This document shows, in pieces, positions 48,845 to 56,941 of a stretch of DNA of 64,000 nucleotides. The notes beneath the pieces were generated by a model. The model saw only the letters and a list, made by a program, of their open reading frames with translations, did not search any database and was not told the origin of the DNA. The DNA lies in contig JARUPY010000296.1 of NCBI GenBank assembly GCA_029817715.1, forward strand, positions 38,593-102,592, read 5' to 3'. Numbering within the stretch: position 1 is the stretch's first letter; every line of letters starts with the position of its first letter. Both the position numbers and the translations under genes were made by a program. The stretch comes from Melastoma dodecandrum. Lineage: Eukaryota > Streptophyta > Magnoliopsida > Myrtales > Melastomataceae.

Positions 48845-48856
48845 CGTCGTTCTCCC

Positions 48857-48884
48857 GGGGTTTGTCGCCAATGGGCGATCAACC
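48857..48884 (-). promoter_or_regulatory. leader hairpin of 48550-48844
   Basis: TCGCC-AATG-GGCGA. Confidence 0.8.
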
Positions 48885-48901
48885 GGTTTTCGGCTTTCAC
48901 A

Positions 48902-48929
48902 CGAAAAGGGTGGCCCTCTGGGCCGCCCG
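48902..48929 (-). terminator. terminator after 48973-49351
   Basis: GGGTGGCCC-TCT-GGGCCGCCC, U4; one mismatch. Confidence 0.75.
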
Positions 48930-48972
48930 GGTTTTCCGTGCCGAGTCCTGGGGCTCGGCACCCGTGAGGCTG

Positions 48973-49351
48973 CTACCAGCCGTAGCCGTAGGGCTGACGG
49001 TAACCGTAGCCATACCCGGCCGGGTTCGGCCGATACGGGCGCATCACCCGGCGGGGGCGGGCCACGACGACCTCTTCCGTCTCGTAGCCGTAGACATCTT
49101 CGACCGGCATGGGCCGGTACAACCGGTGCGGGCCGGTAGACCGGCGCGTAGCCCGGGTTGTAGCCGTAGGCGGGATAGCCGTAGCCCGGTGCGGCATAGG
49201 CGTTCGTGGCTCCGCCGAGCAGCGCGCCGGCGGCGAGGCCGCCGATGATCCCGGCGACGACAGCGCCACCCCCGCGGGCCTCTGCCCCGGTGGTGGTCAG
49301 GCTCCCCAGGCCCAGGAGGGTCACGGCGGCGAACGTGGTGAGCAGCTTCAT
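48973..49351 (-). CDS. secreted Gly/Tyr/Pro-rich protein, about 126 aa, one frame break
   Basis: Signal peptide MKLLTTFAAVTLLGLGSLTT, then a glycine-zipper-like stretch VVAGIIGGLAAGALLGGATN and a YG/YPA repeat region (PGYGYPAYGYNPGYAPVYRP). After a break near 49130: VEDVYGYETEEVVVARPRRV and tail GYGYRQPYGYGW. Probably an outer-membrane or surface-associated low-complexity protein. Confidence 0.7.
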
Positions 49352-49362
49352 CGGTTTTTCCC

Positions 49363-49391
49363 GGGGTTTGTCGCCAGTTGGCGATCAATCC
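49363..49391 (-). promoter_or_regulatory. leader hairpin of 48973-49351
   Basis: TCGCC-AGTT-GGCGA. Confidence 0.8.
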
Positions 49392-49469
49392 GTCGATCCA
49401 GGATCGATGTCGCGGCCCGCCCTGGGTCGGTCGCTCTCGGGCCGCAGGGCCGGTTTACCCACGTTGCCA

Positions 49470-49503
49470 CGAGAAAAGGGCGGTGCCCGTGAGGGCTCGC
49501 CCT
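49470..49503 (-). terminator. terminator after 49528-49779
   Basis: GGGCGGTGCCC-GTGA-GGGCTCGCCC, UUUUC. Confidence 0.8.
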
Positions 49504-49527
49504 TCGCTTCGTGCGTTACGCGTCGGA

Positions 49528-49779
49528 TCAGCGGCGATCGGCGGACATCCGCACGAGGTCGCTGGTGAAGAACCCGGGACTGGCCGGCCAGGCGGGCATG
49601 CGCGGCAGCCGGTCTGCGAGGCGGTGGTTCATCAGGCGGGCCCGCCGCTTGCGCGCGAGGCGGTAGGCCTCGCGGGTCCTGGTGTACTGGGCGCGCGCGA
49701 GGAGCCGCTCCGTGCGCGGTGTCATCATCGCGGGCCAGAGCGGCACGACCACGGTGTCGTCGGAGAGGCTGCGGATCAT
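49528..49779 (-). CDS. basic hypothetical protein, 83 aa
   Basis: Intact. VVVPLWPAMMTPRTERLLAR, then TREAYRLARKRRARLMNHRL. Shares LARKRRAR with its upstream neighbour 49824-50043 (LARKRRARTVTIWIRRRR). No hairpin leader. Confidence 0.7.
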   Translation of the reverse strand: MIRSLSDDTVVVPLWPAMMTPRTERLLARAQYTRTREAYRLARKRRARLMNHRLADRLPRMPAWPASPGFFTSDLVRMSADRR

Positions 49780-49823
49780 GGTCAGGTCCTATCGCGCCTT
49801 CTGAGGTCGGTCTCGGGGCGGGC

Positions 49824-50043
49824 TTACCGCACCAACCGGACGATGGTCGGATCGGACCCGGTTACCGGCGCGAGGATCTTCGCGACCCCCCTTGGCGATG
49901 CGCGCGACGGTCAGGGCCGAGAGCGGGCGCATGCGTCGGCGGCGGATCCAGATGGTGACCGTGCGCGCCCGCCGCTTGCGGGCGAGCGTGACGACGTCGC
50001 CGACGGGTGTGGCGAAGACGGACGGCGTAGAAGCGTGAAACAT
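49824..50043 (-). CDS. basic hypothetical protein, about 72 aa, one frame break
   Basis: MFHASTPSVFATPVGDVVTL, ARKRRARTVTIWIRRRRMRP, a break in the G6 run near 49892, then VAKILAPVTGSDPTIVRLVR. Middle of the unit 50626-49528, all without internal hairpins. Confidence 0.6.
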
Positions 50044-50061
50044 GGGTCTGATCTCCGCTGG

Positions 50062-50626
50062 TCAGAGGACGGCGGCGCGGAGCGCCGCGACGACGGTGGT
50101 GGCTTGGTCGAGGGTGAAGGCGGTGTAGCCGCCGCCGAACTGATCGTCGCCCGGCTGGTTGATCCCGTCGCCGGTCTCGTACCAGAGGCCGATGCCCGGG
50201 ACCGGGTAGCCGTCGTCCGGGCGCAGCCGCTCGACGGCGAGGCTCGGGCTGGCGGTGAGCGCCTCGGCCTCGTGCGCGAAGCCGAGCGCGTCGACGGCCG
50301 GCACGGGGCGGTCCGCGCCGAGGATCTTCGTGGTCCGGCCGGCCTCAGAGCGGGCGGCCTCCTCGATCAGGTCGGCGACGCGCAACGCGTCCTCCGGGTT
50401 GAGCGAGAGCAGCGCGACGCTCTCGTCGAGCATTAGCAGGCCGACGAAAGTCCGGCTGGTCTGGCGCAGGTCGGCGGCTTGGTAGGCGAACACCCCGGTG
50501 CCGCAGCCGTAGGCGTCGGTCTCGACGAGCGTGACGCTCTCGCGGGCGAGGAGCTCGGCGACGCCGTCGAGCGCGGCGAACGCGCCGATGTCGAAGGTGG
50601 AAGCGGTGACGGTCGCGAACCTGCAT
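50062..50626 (-). CDS. hypothetical protein, about 187 aa, one 5' frame break
   Basis: MQ, a break at 50620, then FATVTASTFDIGAFAALDGV, VTLVETDAYGCGTGVFAYQA, RTFVGLLMLDESVALLSLNP and GYTAFTLDQATTVVAALRAA. Alpha/beta. ATG 50626 behind the 50640 leader. Unknown. Confidence 0.7.
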
Positions 50627-50639
50627 CGTCGTGTCTCCT

Positions 50640-50668
50640 GGGATTTGTCGCCGATGGGCGATCATTCC
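50640..50668 (-). promoter_or_regulatory. intercistronic leader hairpin before 50062-50626
   Basis: TCGCC-GATG-GGCGA; its TGA stops 50662-51060. Confidence 0.8.
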
Positions 50669-51060
50669 TTCGGACCGATGTTTCCTGAAGCCTCGTGGGT
50701 GCGATCCGAGGCCTGCTCCATCACAGGTTGGCATCGGTCGGCGAGCCCGATCCGGGCCCGGCGCGCGCCTTGCACGTTGTGAAACCGTCCTTCCACGAAG
50801 GTGATGCTGTGCGGGGTGCGACGCACGTGGATGGTCGCGATCACGCGGGCCTCGGGATCCCGCCCGCGCAGACGCGCCTCGGCCTGCGCGACCGTGAGAT
50901 CCATCAGTTCGTAGGCCGGGCTCATCGCCCACCCGAGCGCCCGGAGGGTGCGCGCCGTGCCGCCGGCGTTGAGCCCGTAGCGGCCGAACTCGGGCTGGGC
51001 GTGCGCGAACACGGCCTCCCAGTCCGCGCCGGTGATCGCGCCGGTGAGATACTGGGCCAC
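50662..51060 (-). CDS. hypothetical protein, 132 aa
   Basis: Intact, GTG 51060. ADWEAVFAHAQPEFGRYGLN, LTVAQAEARLRGRDPEARVI, FVEGRFHNVQGARRARIGLA; ends GNIGPKE at the leader TGA. Four bases after the stop of 51064-51204, so coupled. Unknown. Confidence 0.7.
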   Translation of the reverse strand: MAQYLTGAITGADWEAVFAHAQPEFGRYGLNAGGTARTLRALGWAMSPAYELMDLTVAQAEARLRGRDPEARVIATIHVRRTPHSITFVEGRFHNVQGARRARIGLADRCQPVMEQASDRTHEASGNIGPKE

Positions 51061-51063
51061 CGA

Positions 51064-51204
51064 TCAGCCCCGGCGTTCGGGGCGGCGCGCCCGGTCCGGC
51101 TCCGGGGCCGGCGTGTGCGTCGGCCAGAGCATCAGGCCGGTCTGAGCGGCGCTCATCACGGCGAGGGCGGCGAGCAGTTGCTGCGCGCGGAGCGTGAACG
51201 GCAT
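51064..51204 (-). CDS. small membrane or exported peptide, 46 aa
   Basis: ATG 51204 after AGGAG. MPFTLRAQQLLAALAVMSAA is one hydrophobic helix, then a Pro/Arg tail (HTPAPEPDRARRPERRG). First gene of a coupled pair. Unknown. Confidence 0.6.
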   Translation of the reverse strand: MPFTLRAQQLLAALAVMSAAQTGLMLWPTHTPAPEPDRARRPERRG

Positions 51205-51255
51205 CGGCGGGTCTCCTGGGTACGGGATGGGGCGAGGTCGCGCGAGGGGCTCGGG

Positions 51256-51489
51256 TCAGCGCGCGAAGCGCAGGTGCTCCCGGCCGGCCCAGCTGCTGCC
51301 CTGCGTGTTGATCAGCCGGCCCTGAGGATTGCGCGCCTGCCAGGCGACGCGCTGGGCGTGCGCCCTCTCGGCCTGGTCGGCCTCCCACGCGGTCATGCCG
51401 CGCGCGAGATTTGCCCGGCGGCGGATCTCGCGGCCCAGGTGGTCGCCGTCCTGCTGAACGTCGGTCAGCTGTGCTGCGGTCTGGGCCAT
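51256..51489 (-). CDS. helical hypothetical protein, 77 aa
   Basis: Intact. MAQTAAQLTDVQQDGDHLGR, RRRANLARGMTAWEADQAER, ARNPQGRLINTQGSSWAGRE. Charged helix. Unknown. Confidence 0.75.
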   Translation of the reverse strand: MAQTAAQLTDVQQDGDHLGREIRRRANLARGMTAWEADQAERAHAQRVAWQARNPQGRLINTQGSSWAGREHLRFAR

Positions 51490-51501
51490 GGGTCATCTCC
51501 T

Positions 51502-51529
51502 GGGGTTTGTCGCCCAGTGGCGATCAACC
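51502..51529 (-). promoter_or_regulatory. leader hairpin of 51256-51489
   Basis: TCGCC-CAGT-GGCGA. Confidence 0.8.
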
Positions 51530-51549
51530 GGCCTGGTCGGAGAGGAGGC

Positions 51550-51693
51550 CTAGTCCGCGTGTTTGCGCAGGATGCGCCGCACCTCCGCCTTCGCCTCGGC
51601 CGCGGTGGGCTCGCGCCCCAGCCGGGCGGCGAGGCGGTTCCAGATCGTGTCCGGGTTCGGGTTGTGGACTGAGATCGTGATCTCGACGGCCAT
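51550..51693 (-). CDS. small hypothetical protein, 47 aa
   Basis: MAVEITISVHNPNPDTIWNR, LAARLGREPTAAEAKAEVRR, ILRKHAD. A strand followed by a helix; the length and spacing recall a ribbon-helix-helix-sized peptide, but no motif is decisive. Leader at 51705. Confidence 0.7.
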   Translation of the reverse strand: MAVEITISVHNPNPDTIWNRLAARLGREPTAAEAKAEVRRILRKHAD

Positions 51694-51704
51694 GTTCGTC
51701 GTCC

Positions 51705-51732
51705 TGGGATTCGTCGCGGTGTGCGATCAAAA
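51705..51732 (-). promoter_or_regulatory. shortened leader hairpin of 51550-51693
   Basis: TCGC-GGTGT-GCGA, stem one pair shorter (13 nt). Confidence 0.6.
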
Positions 51733-51749
51733 TCCGGGGGCGCGAGGCT

Positions 51750-52466
51750 CTTACTTGTATTGCGAGATGCTCTGACCGTTGGCCGTCACCGTCCCGGTCC
51801 GCGACGTCGTGACGTCGCCGATGTAGTTTCCAGCTCGTCGGGGTCGAATTGTAGACGACGTTTCTGCGACTGATACATCCAAGCGGCCGCATTCGTGCCG
51901 TCGACGAGGTCGTTATGGTAGATGACCATGTTCGACCCGTCGGGCTGCGCCTGGAACGTCCACGAGCTGCGATAGGTGCAGTTGCAGCTTCCGGCCCCGG
52001 TCTGCTGGTACATGGCCGTCGTCGGCCCGAGCCACGTGGTCGCCGTGTTCGTGACATTGCCGGCTGCGTCGATCCACAGGCTGCCGGTCTCGACGCCGTT
52101 CTTGTCGTAGTAGGTCGTCGAGGCTGTGAACCACTGGTTGCCCGCGCCGGGGGTGCGCACGAGGTCCATCGAGCCGTCGGTGTAGTACACCCACTTCTGA
52201 TCGACCGGCCGGCCGCCGTCGGTATAGGAGGTCGTCGGCACGGTCTTCAGGACCGTCTTCGGCGGGGCATCTCCTTGCGTCGCCTGACCGATCGCATAGG
52301 AGATCTTGTCGTAATTGACGTTCAGGCTGCGCTTGAGCTGATTGAGCGACGAGATGATCCCGAGCCCGACGATCGCGCCCAGCAGCGCGTACTCGATCGA
52401 GGCGTTGCCGCGGTCGTCGCTGGACAGCCGGCTCCGCAGCGGGCGGGCGAGGGCGATCAGGCTCAT
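51750..52466 (-). CDS. Flp-type prepilin-like protein 7, about 238 aa, 3' frame breaks
   Basis: Minus strand. MSLIALARPLRSRLSSDDRG leader, then NASIEYALLGAIVGLGIISS. C-terminal domain: SYTDGGRPVDQKWVYYTDGS, DLVRTPGAGNQWFTASTTYY, GSCNCTYRSSWTFQAQPDGS. Breaks near 51855 and 51835; the corrected end resembles NYIGDVTTS...SQYK of prepilin 8. No leader hairpin. Confidence 0.7.
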
Positions 52467-52506
52467 GCGGCTCTCCGAAATGCGATCGTCACAGCACCGC
52501 GACCCC

Positions 52507-53239
52507 TTACTGATACCGGCTCACGTTCTGGCCGTTGCTCGCGGTCACGCCGGACTGGGACGTCGTGATGTCGCCAACATAGTTCCAGAACGTCGCCGAG
52601 GAATTGTAGACCACGGTCTGCTGGCTGTACATCGACGGGTCGATCAGCCCGCCGGCGGCGGTCGGCGAGATCAGGTTGTTCTTGTAGATCACGTAGGTCG
52701 AGCCGTCGGCTTGCGCCTCGTACGAGACGGCGGACCGATAGATGCAGTTGCACGATCCGGTTCCGGTCCAGGTCACCATCGAGGTATTCGGATCGAGGTA
52801 CGAGAGTTCCTGCGTGTACGATTCCCCGGCGGCGTTCGTGTAGACGTTCTTCACCAACTGGCTGCTGGTGTCATAGCTGAGCACGCCGGAGGTGAACCAC
52901 TTGTTGTCGACCGGCGGCGTCCGGACGAGATCGTAGGTCCCGTCCGTGTAGTACACGTAGGTCTGGTTCACCGGCCGGCCGCCATCGGTGTACGGCGTCC
53001 CGGCGACCTGGCGCAGGATCGTCTTGCTCGTGTTCGTCGGCGTCGTGACCGCCTGACCGATCGAGTACGAGATCGTGTCGAGCCGGACGTTCTCGGCGCG
53101 CTTGACCGAACTCAGCGCGGCGACGAGTCCGAGCCCGAGGAGGATCCCGATGATCGCGTACTCGATGGCGACCGCGCCGTCATCGCGGCGCTTCAGCGAC
53201 CGAAGATCATAGAAATCGCGAACGGGTGAGGTAAGACAT
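52507..53239 (-). CDS. Flp-type prepilin-like protein 8, about 243 aa, 5' frame break
   Basis: MSYLTRSRF, one extra T near 53210, then YDLRSLKRRDDG, cleavage, AVAIEYAIIGILLGLGLVAA. C-terminal domain parallels prepilin 7: PYTDGGRPVNQTYVYYTDGT, GTGSCNCIYRSAVSYEAQAD, FWNYVGDITTSQSGVTASNG. The paired Cys in CNC is private to these two. ATG 53239 after GGGGAGAG. Confidence 0.75.
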
Positions 53240-53460
53240 TCGCTGTGCTCTCCCCTGGCTCCGACGCGGCCTAAAAGGGAGAGCGCCCGAATCAGCGTGA
53301 TTCCATGGTCTTTCCGCGTAGCACGGTCGCACGGTTCTTCAAAATCAGCGACTTGTATTTTCCGGCATCGCCATGTCGTGTTTTGACAAGAGCGGCTTTT
53401 CTTAGCGATTCGTGTCGTCGTGTGACGCGCGGATTTTGCCGGCTGGACAGCGGAACGACG

Positions 53461-53489
53461 AAAGGGGCGGCCCTTCGGGCCGCCCCTTT
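53461..53489. terminator. bidirectional terminator after 53508-54230
   Basis: AAAGGGGCGGCCC-TTC-GGGCCGCCCCTTT, 13 pairs with runs on both sides. Confidence 0.85.
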
Positions 53490-53507
53490 CGTGTGAGAAC
53501 GCGCGTC

Positions 53508-54230
53508 TCAGGCTGCGACCGTCTCGATGGGGCGCAGCGGCTTGTCCTTGTAGCGCGCGAAGCCGCGGACCCAGGTCTTGCCCGTGACCGGCTCGCGGTT
53601 GACGCCCTTGCCGATCTGATGCGGCTTCAGCTGCCGCCAGAACCCTTCCAGGTTCTGCTGGTAGGCGGGTTCGGCCCGGGTGCCGCCCGCGCGGCCCTGC
53701 ATCGGCTCCCGCTCGATCCGCGGCAGCCCGGTGACCTCGAACACGTCGCCGACGACGTAGCCCTCGACGGTGGCCGGGCCGTTGGCCAGGACCGACCTCA
53801 GGCTGAGGGCGGTCGCGCCGCGCACGAGCAGGGTCTTCGTCTGGCTCTTCCCCGCCGCGTCGGCGAACCGGAATCGGCTGATGAGGTAGACCTTGCCCCG
53901 GCCGTTGAGGCGCTCGCGAAGGTTGGTGATCTCCCCGTCGACGAAGCTCGGCGCGATCGGGCCGGCGGCGGTGACCACCGCCGGCGCGCGGCGCAGGTCG
54001 GGACCGAAGACGATGAAGGTCCCGTTGCGGAACTCGCCGTAGAGCTGCTTGCGGCCCGGCGCGAACTCGCCGAGGCGCTCCAGGACGCCCGACGGCACGT
54101 AGAGGTTCGTGCGGACGCGCCGGTCGCCGATGGTGACGAGGAACCGGCCCTGGACGCGGCCCTGGCTGAACCGCAGTTTCGAGACAGCGCCGGAGAACAC
54201 CTGGCGGGTGGTGGGCAGGGTGACCGGCAT
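53508..54230 (-). CDS. VFSG-family protein, 240 aa
   Basis: Intact, the most diverged member. Lobe 1: TRQVFSGAVSKLRFSQGRVQ through GTFIVFGPDLRR; lobe 2: VDGEITNLRERLNGRGKVYL through VGDVFEVTGLPRIE; then a C-terminal extension QNLEGFWRQLKPHQIGKGVN and RGFARYKDKPLRPIETVAA. Keeps the GPDLR signature. Confidence 0.8.
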   Translation of the reverse strand: MPVTLPTTRQVFSGAVSKLRFSQGRVQGRFLVTIGDRRVRTNLYVPSGVLERLGEFAPGRKQLYGEFRNGTFIVFGPDLRRAPAVVTAAGPIAPSFVDGEITNLRERLNGRGKVYLISRFRFADAAGKSQTKTLLVRGATALSLRSVLANGPATVEGYVVGDVFEVTGLPRIEREPMQGRAGGTRAEPAYQQNLEGFWRQLKPHQIGKGVNREPVTGKTWVRGFARYKDKPLRPIETVAA

Positions 54231-54246
54231 CGGCGTCGTCCTTCGT

Positions 54247-54275
54247 GGGGTTTGTCGCCAGCAGGCGATCAATCC
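54247..54275 (-). promoter_or_regulatory. leader hairpin of 53508-54230
   Basis: TCGCC-AGCA-GGCGA. Confidence 0.8.
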
Positions 54276-54311
54276 GTCCGACCACGCAGTTGGGTTTTGA
54301 CCTCCGGTCAC

Positions 54312-54342
54312 GAAAAAGGGGCGGTCCGTGAGGACCGCCCCG
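54312..54342 (-). terminator. terminator after 54355-55010
   Basis: GGGGCGGTCC-GTGA-GGACCGCCCC, U5. Confidence 0.85.
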
Positions 54343-54354
54343 GAGGATCTTCGA

Positions 54355-55010
54355 TCAGGCGAACCGGCAGCTTGCGATCACCGTCGTTCGCGGCGTAGGC
54401 CCCGAACTCGCCGGTGATCTTGTTCGCGGTGATGGCCCGGTGGCGCTGGGCCGCGACGGAGACGGCGGCGACCATGGTCCGGGCGATATCGCGCCTGGAC
54501 ATCGTGATCGGCGAGCCGAAGTCGACGGCGTGCTTCACCTCGGCCGGGTTCAGTTCCGGCCGGGCCTGGCGCACGACGCCGACCGGCAGGACCCGGACCT
54601 TGCTCGTGAACACGGCCCGGTACAGGCCCTCCGGGCTCATGCCGTCGAGGGCGATGGCCGAAGGCGCTGAACAGGTCGCCCTGGGCGATCAGGAATTCCT
54701 GGCCCGCGCCCATGGAGCGGGTGACGTACAGGCGGCCGGTGGCGACGTCGACGAAGACCGGCCGGCTCGGCAGCAGCTCGCGGAAGGTCTCCTGCAGAGC
54801 GTACTCGATCTCGATCTCGGTCTCGAGGTCGACGGTCTTCACCTCGACCCGGAAACCCGCCCTCCGAGCGCAGGAGGTCGTAGACGTACTGCGTCTGCGG
54901 GAAGTTGTCTCCGATGACGCCGCTTGATCATCACCGGCAGGATGAAGTCGGAACCGACCATCTGATCACGGCGCGCAGGATCGCGATCTCGCTGGCGTGG
55001 TCTCGGTCAT
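54355..55010 (-). CDS. hypothetical protein, paralogue of 26547-27200, at least four frame breaks
   Basis: Fragments in order: MVGSDFILPVMIK, KTVDLETEIEIEYALQETFR, PSRPVFVDVATGRLYVTRSM, GMSPEGLYRAVFTSKVRVLP, ITMSRRDIARTMVAAVSVAA and TTVIASCRFA. Collinear with the intact paralogue over about 217 residues, so the gene is probably whole. Confidence 0.6.
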
Positions 55011-55025
55011 CGCCGTCGTCCTTTC

Positions 55026-55054
55026 GGGAGTTTGTCGCCAGATGGCGATCAACC
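55026..55054 (-). promoter_or_regulatory. intercistronic leader hairpin before 54355-55010
   Basis: TCGCC-AGAT-GGCGA. Its TGA is the likely stop of 55049-55739. Confidence 0.75.
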
Positions 55055-55739
55055 TGTTCGGATCGTGTCCCTCTCGAATGGGCTTCGGCCCAGTCCTGGA
55101 ATTCGGATCTCGGCTCGGGCCGGGGCTCCGGCTCCGGCGGGGCTACGACCGTCGCGGTCGCCACGTCGATGATCAGCCCGTGGAGCGGGCAGGTCACGCG
55201 GCCGCCGGCATCGGGTCGCAAGCGTCCCCGAGTGCGAAGGCCCTTGTGCGGGCAGATGAGCTGACCGCCGGCGTCGCGGCCCGCAAGCGCGCCGGCCGGC
55301 GTAGGTGCGGTGGAGGTACCCGTGCGGCCGTGTTTCGCAGCGCGTACCCGAGCGGGTACCGGTGATCGGTCGAGATACACACCGCGCGGCCGCCACACCG
55401 GATCGGGGAGCGGCGGCGTCTCGCGGGTCATGGTGAACCGGCGCGCTCTCGCGGCCGCCAAGGTCACGGCGTCGAGGCCGTGGCGCTCGGCGGCCGTCGC
55501 CGTACTCGGCGATTCATCTTTTCGCCCCTGTCGCACCGAGTGAGGAAGCGCAGGTCGACGAGTGATAGTGCGGCCACGGGAAGTGCAGGTCGACATCCTC
55601 GTGCTTGGGCCCCATGACGGGCCAAGCTGAGGTGACCTCCCGCCAGGGATGGGTGACAGTCGGCACGAGGTAGCGCTCGCCGACGATCGGCCGGCGCGGT
55701 GAGGGCGTCGATGCGTGGGATCCGCGTCTGCGTAGGCAT
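55049..55739 (-). CDS. Rieske-type [2Fe-2S] protein, about 230 aa, several frame breaks
   Basis: The cluster-binding loops are clear: ICPHKGLRTRG (CxH) and, 17 residues on, VTCPLHGLIIDVATA (CxxH), as in Rieske ferredoxins and oxygenase Rieske domains. N-terminal segments (YLVPTVTHPWREVTSAWPVM, GPKHEDVDLHFPWPHYH, LPDPVWRPRG) are spread over three frames. No catalytic mononuclear-iron domain is seen, so it is an electron carrier or sensor rather than an oxygenase. ATG 55739 after AAGGA. Confidence 0.65.
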
Positions 55740-55820
55740 GCTCAGTGTCCTTGATGCCTCTGAGTGGCGGGATGCTCGCAGCGGATCGGCGGTCAATGCG
55801 CAGTCGCTCCGGCCCGGCTA

Positions 55821-56878
55821 TTACGCCTCCTCGTTGATCACGATCTCGCCTCCGGTCTCCTCGACGATGACGAGATCTCACGGGTGGCGAGCATCGCGAT
55901 GCGCGGCGGCACGGTGATCGGTTCCGCGATTTCGAGCCGGCCGTGATGGGCGAGACGATCTCCAACACCTCGCCCTCCGGGGTGGGGTGGTGGTGCAGCC
56001 AGATCTCGTCCGGACGGGCGTCTTCCGGCAGTCCGTGGAGCCGTGTCAGGTCCGCCAGATCGCGGCAGATCTCACAGGCGGCCATGCGCCGGACGGCGGT
56101 GATCGGGTCGCCTCGGCGCGTCGAAGGCGAGGTCCGGCCCAGCGCGCCTGCAGGCGGGCGATCACAACCCCGGGTCTTCACCGCGTCGTGGAACGGATCG
56201 TCGAATCCGTCGAACATGCTCTCTTGACGCTGGAACGCGCAGGCCGACGAGGGCCGCGTACCGCGACCCCGTCGGCCGGGCCGAAGTCCGGGGTCTCGAG
56301 GAGCGCGGCGGCCTCGCGCAGGTTTCGGCCATCGACGGCAGCGTGATCGGCCCTGCCATGCCCCTGCGCCTTCAGGAACAAGGGCGTGGAGCGTCACCGG
56401 CAGGGCGACCGGCATCTGCGCGAGCCGGGCTGGCGTCGCGCAGGCCGGAAGGAAGGTGGCCTGATCCTCCGGTGCGCAGGACCGGGCAGTTCCAGAGCAG
56501 GTCGTTGAGCGCCTCAAGGTCTTCGCTGATGAGGCGCGCGATCGTGGCCGATGGGCCGATCACCGGCATGACGAACGTGGTCGTCTCGTACCGGTCCGCC
56601 CCGCCGGGTTCGCGCGCCGGCAGGCGCGTGTTCCGGCTGCACAGGTGCCGGTAGACCTCGCCGAGGAACTGGCCGATGGCGTCGTCCAGGACGTCCCAGA
56701 GCTCCGGGATCGCTGCCTCTAGGCCGGCTTCGAACGCCGGGGCGGTCCACGGGCAGCCGCGGGACGGCCCAGAAAGGATCCGTCTTCCACAGGCGGGCGC
56801 AGGTGACGATCGCGTCGCGCACCTCGGCCAGGGTTAGGCTGGTCCGCTCGGCGACATCGCCGTCGAGAAACAGGTCAT
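55821..56878 (-). CDS. large hypothetical protein, paralogue of 42122-43209, many frame breaks
   Basis: Fragments: VRDAIVTCARLWKTDPFWAV, AIPELWDVLDDAIGQFLGEV, RYETTTFVMPVIGPSATIAR, CPVLRTEDQATFLPACATPA, FLKAQGHGRADHAAVDG, FQRQESMFDGFDDPFHDAVK, ACEICRDLADLTRLHG and ETGGEIVINEEA. The first three align with the paralogue, and the total span gives a similar length (about 350 aa). At least six indels. Confidence 0.5.
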
Positions 56879-56941
56879 GGCGGTCCTGCAGTCCGGTGCG
56901 GAAGGATGGGGCGAGCCGGGGTCTCGAGACAGCCCTGGATT

